Assembly (NCBI GenBank): GCA_025201345.1
Contig: JAIXMG010000027.1
Location: 337,501 to 401,500, forward strand
Direction: 5' to 3'
Length of the DNA stretch: 64,000 bases
Source: Thamnidium elegans
Lineage: Eukaryota; Mucoromycota; Mucoromycetes; Mucorales; Mucoraceae
Shown one piece after another: positions 45,901 through 60,122 of this stretch (position 1 is the stretch's first letter; each line of letters opens with the position of its first letter). Both the position numbers and the translations under genes were made by a program. The notes beneath the pieces were generated by a model. That model saw nothing but the letters and a program-made list of their open reading frames with translations. It was not told where the DNA came from and searched no databases.

Positions 45901-48900
45901 AAGTTGAACCATATACATCATAATACATCGTTCTCGGTTACCACGACTGCTAAGGCTTACGTGTTTCGACCATACTGTATTAGCAACTCGAATTCCATTA
46001 TTTGTAAGTTTCCAATAATTAGAGTATTTACGAAGTGTATCAATGATATAGGGATACAAGCTGGGATCGTTTGATTTCTCTAATACCCATAATGCTGTTT
46101 CGGTAATACTAAGATAATCTTTAGCGTATTCCATAATCCGAATGATGGTAACGTATTGTCTAGTATTTAATAAGCAAGACCCAGGCGATGTCATGACTCT
46201 CCAATTATCTTCTCCAATTCTAAAAAAAAAAGTATGTGAGGTTAGATGAAATTGATACGATTTTTTTTTTTTTGCACTTACTGTATACTTTTGACAACAA
46301 ATTTCTTTACTTCATTTAATAGCCAATAACTAGTAAAATTCAATACTGAATAACGAGTAGTAGAATCCATAATATGTACAAAGTCATTCTTTATCTCGTC
46401 AGAAAAAGCCAATTCATACGATTGTAAAGAGTCTGTAGGTACAGGCTGTGTCATTTCTTTAGCTTCAGCTCCAAACAAACAATCGGTATTTTGGTGGTCG
46501 AAACCAGTGACAGCAAGTCTAGCTAGATGTTTTAATTTATCTAGAGCTTCTATCTCTACTTTACTATCGCTGTCATTTTTAGTTCCATATAATGCTACAC
46601 GTCTTTGATTCACCAAGTAAGGCGGCGCTGGATTCAGTAAAGGGAAAGATGCCAAATGATGTAAGCATTGTTGGATATGACGCACATTACGACGTTTTGG
46701 TTCAAGATCACCTCTAGCAATTAATCTTAATAAATACTTTTGATAAGAGAATAAATGTAATCGGATCAAAACATCGAATAAATAAATAATGGGTGTATTG
46801 GCTTTTTCTTCTTCTGACAAAGATTGTAAATCTATATCAGTCTTACTTTTTGCAGCAGCTTCATCATCAAGGAATCGGATTAAAGCATCTTGTAATAAAA
46901 CCTTATTCTCTTGTGTTTTGTCTTGTTCTCTCCATTTTAACAAGATAGAAGCAACAAGGTATGCTTTCCAATCACCATAACGAGATTCACTAGTAGCCCA
47001 ACGACACATGATGTTAATCAACTTGATAAATGTTTGTGGTTGTAGTCGAGTAGTTCCAAATATTGATTTTGCAGCTGACTTTGCAGAATGACCACGTATA
47101 TCAACCCAGGTATCGTTATCTAATAACAAACCAGTAATACTATCTACATTTCTACCAATACTATCTAAAATATGTACCACACGCTCTTCATAAACCCCTT
47201 CGTGTATAGTTGTTGATGTGGGTAAAGATTCTTCCACATGTGTTTGTTTGGTTGGTTCCACATGATCTGGTCTCATCTCGTTTTCCTCCAATGTGCCACA
47301 AAATACTTCGTTACGTGCTTTTATCATTGTCCAGTATACTTTCATTACCCGTGAAACGTCGGGTAAGTTATTTGTTAATTTTTGTTTATTTTCATCACCC
47401 AAGATCATATCGAATAAATATCTGTATTGGTGATACAATTTAGGTACTACAAACATGTCTGGTGTAGAAAGAAATAGAGACTACATATATAGAAAAGTAT
47501 TTTAAGCCCACCTTGAATTAATCACTGTTATATTTATATATCTAACCTGTAATAAATTCTCAATATCATTTTGTAAACCTCGATGTACACCTAATCCTAT
47601 CGAATCCATTTGTGATTGACCCATATATTGTGCAAGCTATAATGTGATATTAATAACAGAAATAATAGCCGGTAATATTTTAACTTACAGCACTGTATGA
47701 CTTGATCAAGGTCTCAATCAATAGTTTTGTAAGTGTTCTGTTTCTCTTATACTCATCTACATAATCTTGAATGATGCCTGTCAATACTAACCACATGACT
47801 TCAAATGATCCACTTCCAGCCAATGTGTCCAATGTCCATTTTAAAAAGGTCCTTTGATCCAGTAAACCTTCGAAATATTGCCAGCGCGCCAATTTTACAC
47901 TATATGACCATCTCTGCTCAAACCTAGTTCTATGTTCAGGTGTTACCCAAGGTTTAGGTGTACTATCATGATGATTGGATTGATTATAACTTTTAAATCC
48001 ACGTCCAGGCGTACCAACAGGTGGATGAGGACTAGCTGCATTATTTGATATAGGTATTAACTCGCTCAATTGCTTTCTTAAATGACTAGTTACTGTAGCT
48101 GTCCATTGAATAGGTTGAGATCCCATTGATGTAGCTGCATTACTAGCACTACGTTGACTCTACAAGTACATACACAACATAATTTTTTTTAGTTTCTTCC
48201 ATCCTTTTATATTATTCATTTACTCACCATTTCCGAAAGGCCGACAATCTTTATATACCAAGTTGCTCTTAAAAATGGAACTTGCTTTGATGCTAATGTC
48301 TCTAATAATTTTTCACCTTTAAACCCGTGAGGTACGTTTCGAGCAAGCTTCCGTAATGGCACAACACCTTCGGCTAATTCCTGCATCCATTGCTCTCGCT
48401 TTGAATCAATTAAGGTGGTTCGAATAGGTGCTTTAAACGATGAAGGTCTAATAATGCAAGTTAACTAATTGATTTTCCGCTTCATCATATGTTTATCTTT
48501 TGTAGTAACTTACCCAGTAATACAAGCTGCTCTACTTTGACGCTGTAATACATCCACCATAAAGTTACCTAATTCCCCAAGTAAGCGTTGATCATCTTGC
48601 AATTTTCCGTAAACAATGTCATGAGCGCATGTATGTTCATTCTACATACACAAAAAAAAAAAAAAAAATAAGGGGTTACAAACAAAAACAAAAAATGACA
48701 TTTCACTTCGAAAAATAGAACTAATTCTTACAGAAACTACAGGCCTATCAACAAAACCATGACGAACATTAGATTCAGTTAAATTGTCTTCGTCCTGTCC
48801 AGGTCGTTGGGGAAACATGCCCGGAAAGCCCAAAGAGGGCATTGTTTTACTGAGAGGTGGTTTACGAGGAGGAGGTTGTAATGTATACTTCTTTAACGGT

Positions 48901-49217
48901 ATATTTTGAGTATGCTTAGGAATGTTGGGTGAATGGTAGCCGGGGGAAGATGAAGTTGAATAAGGAGAGGCCATGGATGGAGTATTACCATATTGAGTCT
49001 GTTGATTAGCATACTGCACATTGTTACTTTGTTGTGGAAATGGAATATTCAAATTCTTATTGTTTCCTGCCGCATTTTGATAAGGTTGATTAGAAGTATA
49101 ACGCGCGTATTGAGCTAATAACGAGTATGTAATTAGTAATTCCTTTTTTTTTTTTTTTTTTTTTTTTACTAAATAAAAAAACTGGTTGTATAATTTACGT
49201 TGATGTCTACCCGCCAT
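42984..49217 (-). CDS. MED12: Mediator complex subunit 12 (kinase module)
   Basis: MED12 (Srb8) links cyclin C-CDK8 to Mediator and activates the kinase. Twelve minus-strand exons, 49217-49199, 49114-48732, 48641-48514, 48447-48228, 48159-47689, 47636-47547, 47480-46282, 46219-44167, 44098-43998, 43930-43816, 43756-43678 and 43597-42984, close in phase to 1823 residues. The N-terminal MED12 domain (VPHGFKGEKLLETLASKQVP, FLRATWYIKIVGLSEM, FLKWTLDTLAGS, LDQRTF) and the LCEWAV-type central region (RHIQQCLHHLASFPLLNP, GDWKAYLVASILLKWREQDK) are recognisable. Before them is a Gln/Asn/Pro/Ser-rich, probably disordered stretch. A nuclear role is expected. The first-exon junction (MAGRHQ/PQYARY) crosses a poly(T) run and is the weakest; the exon 7 acceptor was set by phase. 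Confidence 0.9.
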
Positions 49218-49444
49218 CGTCTTTTTTTTTTTTGCGTTTTTTTATTTTTTTTTAATTACTATTTTCTGGTATTCTTCACTTGCTAATACTTGTTTTTTGA
49301 GAATATTTTACTCTTTTCTATTTATTTCGTCCTTAAAAAGAAACAGGTTGTATTATACAAAAGAGAAAAAACAGCAAAAAAAAAACCACACGCACAATTA
49401 GAACGATTGAATTTATTAGCGGGGAGTGGAATTTTTTTTTATAA

Positions 49445-49559
49445 TTATAAATTTGCAACATCCACACGATCATTATCATCACCAAGAAGATGGTGATGAT
49501 TGACACTTGTTTCGTCATCTTCATCCTTTTTTAATTCAGTTGATACTGACTCTGCCTCC

Positions 49560-49595
<36 letters not shown>

Positions 49596-50528
49596 AATTT
49601 AGCTTTTCTGGCAGCTCTAAAATGAACCATTTTACGATGCTTGGTCAATTGACCTGTGGTAACGAAACTCTTATGACAACCATCAATACCACAAACTAAT
49701 TTCTTTGTGCCGTGCATATTCGTTTCATGTGTTTGAAGTTGATCAAAAGTAGTAAAGGATTTAGAACAACCAGGTTGCGTACAAAGAAATGGACGGAAAT
49801 CTTTTTCACCAGAGGTAGAAGAAAATAATTGATCAATTTCGGCTACTGACATTGGTTCTGTTGTATTCTTATTTATAGTCATACTTTCATCTACACATAT
49901 AAAAGTAGTCAGTAATACTATATATACTAATATCTTTTTTGCATTTTACCGGACTGCCAGCTAGGCAATTGAATTTCTGATCCATCCAATGTATAAAATA
50001 CAAGTGGTTTACTAGCCCATTTTCGAACTTTGGTATCCTTGTATTTTAATAATTCTTTCCGAGATATCGATCCACTACCAGCTCCTAAATTACTAGCTTG
50101 ATTTCCACCTCCACCGCCACCTCCTCCAATCCCACCTCCTCGTCTATGAGTATGATTTGAGACTACATATTCAACATTAGTATACATATATTTTTCATCC
50201 AAGATGTTAGGTTTTTTAATTACCTTCTTCTGTTCCTGTAGTATCATCGTCAACTGTACTTTGGCTTTATATAAAATAAAAATAAACCCATTAGTGTATA
50301 CATTTATATATTGACATCATTACTACTCCTATTTTACGTGTCAAGCATAGGTGTTCCTTCATGTTTTGGTTTTCTACTACGACCATTTGTTTTAGCTCGT
50401 TTACGAGGACTCTCCGTTGCGAAACTATCGTCTTCTCTAGTAATTTTAACAGGTGCAGGCGATGGTGATAACCCTGTTGGTGGTCTAGGTCCGGATAATT
50501 TTAATGTGATTTTTAATGGGGAAGTCAT
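49445..50528 (-). CDS. C2H2 zinc-finger protein, possible chromatin factor
   Basis: Four minus-strand exons, 50528-50338, 50264-50224, 50162-49950 and 49890-49445, give 296 residues; the 41-base exon 2 (QSTVDDDTTGTEE) was found because the simpler joins do not keep phase. The protein starts MTSPLKITLKLSGPRPPTG, has a basic stretch PRKRAKTNGRSRKPK (possible nuclear signal), a glycine-rich loop, then KELLKYKDTKVRKWASKPL with FYTLDGSEIQLPSW, and two C2H2 fingers (CTQPGCSKSFTTFDQLQTHETNMH and CGIDGCHKSFVTTGQLTKHRKMVH). A poly-alanine run and an acidic tail end it. The layout recalls small INO80-associated C2H2 subunits such as fission yeast Iec1, but that is only a suggestion. Confidence 0.72.
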
Positions 50529-50826
50529 TGAGAAAGTTAAATATTAATCATACAACGCGATAAAAAAATAAAATAAAAAAAAAACGCTTAATTTTATACA
50601 GTGTAAGTCACGTATATCGGACTTGAAGAGAGGAAAAAGCTTCAAAAAGGGGAAATAACAATCATGCTCTGGATTAAAATAGTTATATCACTTACTTTTT
50701 GTCTGTATTGAAAGGACCGCTTACGCCTTCAATAGATGGAAATTTTATTATGTTGTATATATACCGTAAAGAAAAATAACGGGATAATACAAATTATTTA
50801 TATATATACAGAGATGTAAAAAGAGA

Positions 50827-53800
50827 TTATAATTTCATTAAACACCAATCAACAGCTTCAGATAATGCAACCAACTGTTGTTCATGAGCTACATTTTTGA
50901 ACACCTTAATCTTTCGTTCAAGTTCTGGTTTACTCAACGTATTAGAGTATTGTGTTCCACATTTATCACACTGTAACATCAAATTCTCCTTCTTGACAGT
51001 ATGACATCGGTGACACCTTAAATCTTGTAATTGATATGCAGTTACCCATCGTTGAATTTGTGTAATCATACGTTCTTCAATAAAATATTTATCATATTCA
51101 GAGTGACATCCTTTACAGCGCCAAGGTTGTACTTGACCCTTCATTGGCATCAATTCACTATCTCTGCAGAAATCAAGATCTGCTGTATAGTTACAGTATA
51201 CACAAATAACTTCGGTCAATTTAAAGTATTCGCATGGATTACGGAACTGTGCTGCTTGGCTAAAATCACTTAACCCACCCACTAATTCAAGTGCACTACG
51301 CTTTAAAATACGTACTTCATCCTCAATTCGATTATCCAAATTCAAGACAGCACATACAGATTTGACGTATTCTAACGCTGTGTTATCCATCTCTAAATGA
51401 GAACCAGCTAATTGTGGGAACACCATATCTTCATCGTGATTATGATTTTGTTCTTCTTGACGACGTACAAGTGCAGGAACAGCACGAAGCATCTTTCTTG
51501 CTACCTCATGCTTCACATAATTTTGTAAATTTTGTAAACGAGGATCAGGTTTTGATTCATCTACTCCCTTGACCACACTACTAATGTCACGAGGGAACTG
51601 TCGCTTAAGTGTAAGCATTTTATGAATAAATGCAGAGGTTTGTTTACTAAACACAAGACGACCTGCTTCAGGTAAATAATCTTCAATATTCCACTTCTTG
51701 GTGATGGTAGAGATCTTTTTGTTGGCAGTATCATATGGATTAGCAACCATGACACCAGCATAATTCTTTTCATCCATCCAAATTAAGACATCCCAGTAGT
51801 ACGTAGCTTCCAGTTCAAGAATTTCAAACACTTGTTTACGTTGAATCGATCGACACAAGTAATCAAAGTAAGGTAAAGCACTTTCAAATGTTTCTTTACT
51901 CGTAGTCAATACGATCTTGTGAAAGTTGGCAAAAATAATGTTGGCTCCTAATCGCTTGAATTCTGCTACAAGTTGCATAAATACTTTTTTCATCATACCG
52001 TGAACCAAACCATATAAAGAAGGATCATGCATATAAGAGGAAGGACTCAACAACCAACGATGTAATGTATCAATCATTTGTTCACCAAACGCGTTATTTT
52101 TATCTGTAGTAGCCTGTTTAAACCATTGAAGTACAAGACTACGCAACATGGAAAACGTTTTAGCAGAAATCATGCCTTCACCAAACGCCGCTGTATTACT
52201 GACTGCACCCTTTGAATATTCATCCAAAGTATGAATCGTGTTATCAAAAGTAGCCATTCCAGAAGTACCTTCCAATTCGTTAATAACAGGAGCTTCCATT
52301 AAAGTATTCAAACAAAGTCTAATCACTTCAATTTCAATACATACTGTTTCATATGCGCCAGGATAACTCAATTCAGTACTAAGGACCTCACTCGTCATAT
52401 TTAAATTTTCATCTTCTTCACGACCACCAAGATCAGGCATGTTGGAAGAAGACCACCAAAGAACCATATCATTTTCAGTCAATTTACGAGCAAACATGAT
52501 ATCTGACATGTACAAATAAGGATCATCAGGAATATTACAGAACGGTATATTAGCATAACGCGCTTGTGAAGTCTTCTCTTTAATCCAGGCGCCCAGCTCA
52601 AAGTAATGTTTAAACATACGCTTGACAGTAGGCACAGTCCAATTCAATGCTTCAAATCGATTATCCTCAGGTAACGAAGGAATTCTTACGAATGGTAACG
52701 AAGTAATTTGTCTGGCATGTTGAATTAAATAAGATGAAGAACGGGGAGAGTTGATGGCTAAGATGGTTTTACCCTTTCTAGAGTCCAAGTACTTTGTCAA
52801 TACCTTGTTGATGGCACGAAGAGCATCTGATTCCGTAATAAAGTAGTTGGTTTCAAACTCTAATTCATCAAGCATATCAACCGTATCACAGCTTCCTTTG
52901 GACTCGAATGTCTCCTTGTAAATGCGAGCGACATTTGGCATCTGTTGGTTTTTCTTGGACAAACCTACAATGAATACTTGTGAAATGGGCATAGAAGCGC
53001 CCATCAAAGAAAAGAAATGACGGCTCTCCGAGTGAGCATGGAACAAGGAGATATATTGAAAGGATTTTGGGTTTTTAAAGTAGTGGCTAGTTGCCTCAGG
53101 GCGCGGTACTAAATCATTTAAATTAAATTGGTCTTCAATACGACGGTTAGATCCACCAAACGTCTTATCAAATTGACAGGTAGCACCTAATTGTAAAATA
53201 GCACGGACTGTCAATGGCACCTGTGTTTCGTATACTCCTTCAGTTGTAGGATGGTTAAAGATATTTGAAAACTTCTTCAACTCTTCTTGATAAGTTGTTT
53301 CAGGCATCACCATTTGATATAAATTAGCGCAAGGGTGAGACCGAGGTAAAACACGGGAGCATTTAATCATATGACAGGATGGATTTTGATTTACGACAGA
53401 CATGGGCTCTTTATCGGAACTGTTAAGATAAAAGGTACGAGGTACAGTCAAACGAATGTTAAATAGTTGTTCCTGCACAATAATCCACAGACGGTATTCA
53501 CCTGGAATATCTGTCTCTACAACTTGAAGTACTTCCCATACACTCATAACAAGTGACCCTGTTTGTTTTCTAAAGAAACTAGCTGCACCACTTGATTGTG
53601 GTTGCATACCAATTTCACGGTTATGGTCATGGATTAAACGTTGTCGCTTCCATTTACGCTTTTGGAACTCTAACCAGGCAGGATAATCTTCATTCCAATC
53701 TGGCATATTCACTTGTAAATCCTTTTCAGGCAAAGGTTCTTCAATGTCGAAAACAGGTAAACCGTGTTTACGCTTAGTTACTTTTGCAATCTTGGGTAAT

Positions 53801-56800
53801 ACACCATTGCTAGCAGTACCAGAGATGTTGAGTTCTTCGATATCATCCACTTCCATCATATCAAGTAAAGGTTGATCAGTTTTAGAAAACATATCAGTAA
53901 TACGATGTTGTTTAAATTTATCATCTTTAGCAGCGACACGTTTAAATAACCAATCTGGATGACGGATACGAGGCACAGGGTTACGCACCTTTTGCATAGC
54001 AGCAGGAATTGTAATCAACTTTTGAATGACAGAACCAAAACGTTCAAGATAATAATCCCAATCCAAGATATCTCTAATATCAAATGTTTCCAAAGAATTA
54101 TCACGTAACCATTTTCTTAAATAGTGTTTCTTGACACTAGGTTCAGCTTGGAAAATAGCAACAGGGATAGCACGTTCAGACACAGGAATACCATGAGGAC
54201 GAGCAGAGATAATAAATTTACATGCCAAACCTTTATCTTTAATCATTTGATCACCTAAAAACTCTGCTAAACGCTTTGCAGTACTAATCGAAGTTGATTT
54301 TTGAGAACCATATTCTTCTAATGTCTTGGACATACTTCTGTTTTCTGAAATCAATTCAAATAACTCGTCATCTTCTAAATTAATCGCTTTACTGTACAAT
54401 ACATCAAGCCATCTATCAGCAACCCTAGCAACAGCGGAGTAACATTCTTCTAATGTTTGACCTTCCAAGAAGACATTGAAAATTTCAGACTGGAAAATCT
54501 TGATCAATTTAAGTTCACCACGACGCTTGATTTCAAAACCCTTTAATTCAGCCAAGGATCCATCTTTATTAAACACAGCATAACGCTTCTTGAGTAGCTT
54601 ATCTTCAGCAGTAGACGAAGGCAAGACCATAGCACGATAGGGACCATCAATTTCGAAAAAGATACTATTTTCCTTACTGACAGTATATTCGAATGTCTCT
54701 GGGTTAGATAATCTTTGGTATTGATCATTGGTAAATTCTGCATGAACTAAATGATTCAACATAGTACAAGGGTAATCAATACGAAACTTTTTACCGTTAG
54801 TCATAGTAAATGTAAATGTTTCCGGGAAACTTTTCGGTAAGATACACCAAATACCATCAGTATCTAATTCCAAAGGACGGCCAATTCTTTCAACAAGTTT
54901 ACGAGCCATTTGAATAATTTTGGAACCTGTCAAACAAACGATACCAGCCATTTCTAGTGAATGCCAACGAGCACCCTTTCTCATAACATAACCATAAAAT
55001 GAATTTAAAATAACCTTGTGAGCTAATTGTAAAGAATCATATAAAACAATCATATTCTTTGCCTCTGCAATCTTGGTAGCAGATCCATCCTTAACAGCTT
55101 CGTCTAGTTTACCCTTCCAAGTTTTGTGAAGTCCCTTGTATTCATAACGACGATCACGGAAAGCACGTACAGTTTCAATATAGAAAGGATTTTCTCTTTG
55201 ACAGATAATGGATTCACGTTCTACCATTTTAGTTTCCTTGACCTTTTTATAAGCTCTTCTACTATAATCAGTTAAACGTGCACGTAATAGAGTTGACTTC
55301 TCAGACTCAGTTAAAGCGTTCCAAGTACGTTGTGGACCACTGGGATATTTAGGAGGGAAATTTTCGATACTAAGCTGACTCTCAATCATACGATATTCAT
55401 TCATTTTTGCAGGAGAATACTCACCACGCCATAACCATTTCATACGACGATCACATGTTTTATCCGTAACATTGAATTCACAAGTAGCACATTGTGATTC
55501 ATCTACCATAGCATCGGGTTGTAAACGATTGGTTAAAATAATATTTGGGTACATTGCAGCTACGTCCAAATGATAAATTAAAGGCGGTTCTTGGCGCATA
55601 GGTCTATCACGTATTTCCTCTAATTCCTTTTTGATTTGTGCTTTGATTTCCTCATAATTGGCAATATCTTCCATTTTCTTATTTTCTTCTACTTGAATTG
55701 TAAATTTCAACGCATCGTCTAATTGATCAATCAACTCTTGAGCAGCGGTAGGATCCACTTTAAAATCACTATTAATATCACTACGGAATACACCTGCCTC
55801 TAAAGCTTCAACATGACCACCGACATAAGTTTCACTTTCTAACAGATGTCCATCATAAAACTGGGTTACTTCATCCACATGCTTATTAGGCATAATTACA
55901 TTGACTCTATAGGCTTCTACCATCAACAAAAGTTCACATAGTGTGCCTGTACCTTTTCTCAACACTTCATCCGGTACCAAAGGAATAATATTACACAAGG
56001 AGAAAATGAATGGATGTACATACTTCATATACAAATAGTAAGTAGCAACAGCATCTGAAACAGAGTATTGAGCTAAAGTCTGTGGTTGTTCATTTGCAAA
56101 TCGAGTCATATCTTCGGGATCCAATTCCATCGGATTATAGCCTAATTTGGTAGTTGTAACTGCTTTCAAACCTTGACTACCTTGAGGCAAATAAGAATCA
56201 CGTTTGACCCAACGGAACGCATCCATATGAGTAGCATGTTTACACTTGTATTCGTCCTCGTCATCTCTATATACACCAATTTCTTGATACATGTCAATAC
56301 CATGTACTTTTGCTCTTCCTTCAACAAACGGCCAATCAAAGAAATCACCGTTATAAGTGACATAAATCGTAGGTTTTGCTTCTTGAATATGTTCAAAAAA
56401 TCTTCTTAGTAACGCTTCCTCATCCGCTTCGTTAAAGATAGTGAAAGGTCCTTCGAATTCAGGTTTAGGTGTATAATCGAAATCTTCAATATCTTGACTG
56501 ACAATATCTCGATTCGTAATCAAATAACCTCTACCGTCAATCATATACGAAATCATCATAATAGAATCAATAGCGACATCAGGAAACTTTAATGGAAGTT
56601 TGGTAGTTTCAATATCGAAAGCTAAAATCACAGGTTCTGGACGATGGACTAATTCTGGACGTCTGGTAAGTACAATTGTGCCATTATGACTAGCTTTTGC
56701 TGTATACCAAAGACCCACACGAATATCTAAATCAATAGCAGCACGAACGTAATAAGGAACATCGTATTCACGAATATCCAAAATATTATCTAACGTTTCC

Positions 56801-57779
56801 TCTGGGTTTTTACGAGATGACATTGCAGCCAAGTAAGATCCATTTTCGTAACCTATATTGTTTGAAGCGCTACACACATAACAAAAATTAGCAATTATAT
56901 CCCTTCTCTCGTTTTTATATTCGTATATACTTACTTGACAACCTCTGCATAACTGTCTACAGTATTTGCCTTTTCTTTATTCTTCTTTGCTACAGGCATT
57001 ACAACTCTTCTGACAGAAAATAAATCCGATTGATTTCTAAAAAAAAGTTGAATATATGTACGGGTATTACCAATTAAATGGTTGGGCTAATTTAAATAAT
57101 ATTTAGTACATTGGTATATGTATTGGTAGATATTTGGCAACATTTACTTGTTTCAAGTCTTCTTTTTTAACACGGGCCATTTTCTCTATAACACGTTCAA
57201 ATCGACGATGTAAGTAATCTTCAACTTCCTCTTCCGTACCAGGCTAAAACAAAAAGAATTATGCTTTAATATAACTCTCTAAACATGTTTTCAATCGTCA
57301 TTTACCTTGCAATGAATAAAAAAGTACGGGCTGTGTAATAATGTTGTTTTGAACGTTTCTCCATTATCATTAATAAAATAAAAGTCGACGCCAGATCTAC
57401 CTGTAGGCCAGTCTGAGTCTTTAATAAGTGTCTATCAAATAAGCTGTCAATAAAGGAATGTTTTCTTTTTTGAGTGCGTATATCTTAAGTTTACCTCGTG
57501 CATATTCAAAAGCCAACCTAATCGTTCAGGCCCTTCTTGATATCTCTCAAACCCAAATGGAACTTCTAAACTATCTAATACACGCACATCTTCGAATTTC
57601 TGATCAACATTAGAGGCTTCACTATTACCGCCACCTGAAGGTAAACCATATCTCTGAAACGAAGTTGTTGAACGAGCTGCTCCTCCTCCTCCTCCACGAC
57701 CTCTATATCCTCCACGGCCTCCTCTTTGGCCTGCTCCAAACTTTGATGAAGATACACCAAATTCAGGTTTCGAAGCCAT
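50827..57779 (-). CDS. POL2: DNA polymerase epsilon catalytic subunit
   Basis: POL2 is the leading-strand replicative polymerase and proofreading exonuclease. Five minus-strand exons, 57779-57495, 57431-57306, 57243-57148, 57086-56935 and 56869-50827, give 2233 residues (yeast 2222). The N-terminus is RG-rich (GGRGGYRGRGGGGG). The exonuclease motif FDIETTKLP has Asp/Glu at 305/307, matching yeast 290/292. Polymerase motif A is LDVAAMYPNI (Asp about 655) and motif C is LDTDGIW (Asp 889/891), the variant specific to Pol epsilon. The inactive second polymerase half follows, and the C-terminus has two cysteine clusters (CVYCNY...CKGC and CHRC...CDKC). The exon 4 acceptor is supported by PNHLIG, a conserved Pol epsilon stretch. 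No sign of damage. Confidence 0.97.
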
Positions 57780-58266
57780 ATTCTATATGTTTTTGTGAAT
57801 TTATATATAAAAAAGAAAGGAAAAAAAAAATTCAAAAAAAAAACGCGACCTTTGGTTAAATTTTTTCGTAATCCGAAACCTCGACCGCGTTCATACGTGT
57901 TTTAGTTAAGGTACAAATAGAGTCATGCCTTATAATTGCGCTTGAGACGAGCTAATTTTATAGCTATACCATATACCCAAATTAAAAAAAAAGTATACAT
58001 ATATATTAAAAAGGAAAGAGGAGACGAAATTAACCAAGATGCTTATGCGTTATCATTAGCTGTCAAATATAAAAAAGGGACTGGATCCCCCTTAGGCCCA
58101 ATGCAGGCTAAAACCTACGGACACACCGAATTTTCTACCCAATTGGCTTTGTGGCTTGCTATGTGACTTGGTTTCTCTTATTTTTCGGGCTTCTTTTTAT
58201 CTTGAAATTCACAGAAAAAAAAAAGAAAAAAAAATAACCTTATTCATCTAGATCAAGTATTTAAAC
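57780..58266. other. Divergent promoter interval POL2/PUF6
   Basis: The 487 bases between the POL2 and PUF6 start codons should contain both promoters. A plus-strand open frame (57936-58166) has no family resemblance. The sequence immediately upstream of PUF6 is A-rich. Confidence 0.6.
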
Positions 58267-60122
58267 ATGTCTGAAATTGGAGAAAAGAGATACAACAACG
58301 AGGAAAAGCCTCAAGCCAACAAGAAGAGCAAAGTTGGTAAGTTTGTTAATAACCCGTGCCTTCTTTTTAGAAAATAAGTACTAACCGACCCTTTATCAAT
58401 AGATGCCCGTAACGAGCAAAAGTCTACTCTTTATGCCAGAAAGTCTCAAGATAAGAACTTTGAAATGATCGCCAATGCCAAGAAGACTTGGGAACAACTT
58501 CGTCGTAGTGATATCAATCGTGATGAACAAAAACACTTGATGGCTAAAATGATGTCCCTTATTGGTGGTAGAGTTCAAGACGTAAGTAACTGAAAAAATA
58601 AAGAAGGAATCTTTTTTTGATCTGACATTTCCTCTAGGTTATTTTCAAACATGATGCTTCTCGTATGATTCAAACCTGTCTTAAGAAGGGTAATGCCGAA
58701 CAAAGAAATCAAATTGTTGAGGAACTTAAGGGTAAATACGTTGAACTCTCCAAGTCCATGTATGGTAAATTTATTGTTATTAAGGCTATTGAATACTGGT
58801 AAAGTACTTTTAAAAAGAAATACGTAGTAGTAGACATTCATACTAACAATTATTTTTCTTTCATGTGTAGTCATAAGCAGAGAGACAATATTTTAGCTGA
58901 ATTCAGAAACCATATCCGTAAATTAATTCGTCACAAGGAAGCTTCATCTGTTGTTGAGACCTTTTACTCTCAATATGCCAATGCAGCACAAAGACATGAA
59001 TTATTAGCTGAATTTTACGGTCCTGAAATGACCTTGTTCAACCGTGGTGATGGAGCCAAGACTTTGGACGACTTATTAGTATCATTCCCTGAAAAGAAGG
59101 AATCCATTTTAAGATTTATGGCTGAAATGCTTCAAGGATGTTTGGATAAGGGTACTATTGTTAACAGCATTGTACACAAGGCCATGTACCAATACTTGGT
59201 TTTAGCTGATGATAAGGGTCGCGAAGAAATGATGGGTCACCTTAAGGAATCTTTGCAAGAAATTGTTCACACTCGTGAAGGTTCTTGGGTTGCTATGATT
59301 TGTCTTTCTATTGCTAAGCCCAAGGATCGTAAAAACATTATCAAGGCATTCAAGCCTTTCTTACAAAAGATTGCTTCTGACGAATACGGTTACCTCGTTT
59401 TACTTCGTTTGTTAGATGTTACTGATGATACCGTATTGATTTCCAAGGCTGTTCTCGGTGAATTAAGTAAGCATGCTAAGGAATTATTTGCTGATAAATT
59501 TGGTCGTCGTTTCTTCATGTATATCTTGGCCGGTCGTAATACTAGATACTTGTCCCCTGAAACTGTTCAACTCTTGAAGGAAGGTGATAAGATTAGAGTC
59601 AGTAAGAAAGAACCTGAGATCAGAGCTAAAGAAATTTTGGAAGCTACTTCTCCTCAGTTGATCAAATTGGTTACAGATGATGCCTCTACTCTTATGAGAG
59701 AAAAGCTTTCTTCTCAAGTTGTTCAAGAAATTATGCTCCATGCTGTTGGTGATAAGACTGCTGCTATTAACTCTATCTTGACTTTAGTTGCTGAAGATAT
59801 TCACAATGGAAACCATATTATTGAAGATCGTTTTGCTAACCGTATTATCAAGGCTATGATTAAGGCTGATACTGCTGAAACTGAAAATGACAAGGCTATT
59901 GAACCTCTTGAATTTGCTCCCAAGTTACTTGAAGTTATTAAGCCTAACCTTGCTCACTTTGCCTGTAACCATGGTAGCTACATTGTTCTTTCTCTTGCTG
60001 AAGAGCCTTCTACTATGAAGGAAGTTAAGAAAGAACTTAAAGCTCACAAGAAAGAAATTGAAGCCGCTGCTGAATCTAATTCTGGCTCCAAATTATTGTT
60101 GGAAGCTCTTTCCAGCAAGTAA
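58267..60122 (+). CDS. PUF6: Pumilio-family ribosome biogenesis/mRNA-binding protein PUF6 (PUM3)
   Basis: Puf6/PUM3 proteins are nucleolar, bind structured RNA and DNA with an L-shaped set of PUM repeats, and help 60S assembly and ASH1-type mRNA repression in yeast. Four exons, 58267-58336, 58403-58581, 58638-58798 and 58871-60122, give 553 residues. Recognisable pieces are KTWEQLRRSDINRDEQKHLM, IFKHDASRMIQTCLKKGNAE, YGKFIVIKAIEYCHKQ, HKEASSVVETFYSQYANAAQ and EFYGPEMTLF, all characteristic of the PUF6/CPL subfamily rather than classical Pumilio. The C-terminal CPL domain ends SNSGSKLLLEALSSK. A short basic N-terminus (ANKKSKV) may act in nuclear import. Exon junctions keep phase throughout. 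Confidence 0.93.

Noticed and set aside
48642..49217. Reading MED12 straight through the first intron (poly-lysine form)
   Set aside because: The lysine run comes from a poly(T)/poly(A) intronic tract; a GTAAAT...TTAG intron keeps phase and removes it.
57936..58166. Open frame of 76 codons upstream of PUF6
   Set aside because: It lies in the divergent POL2/PUF6 promoter interval with no domain or splice support.
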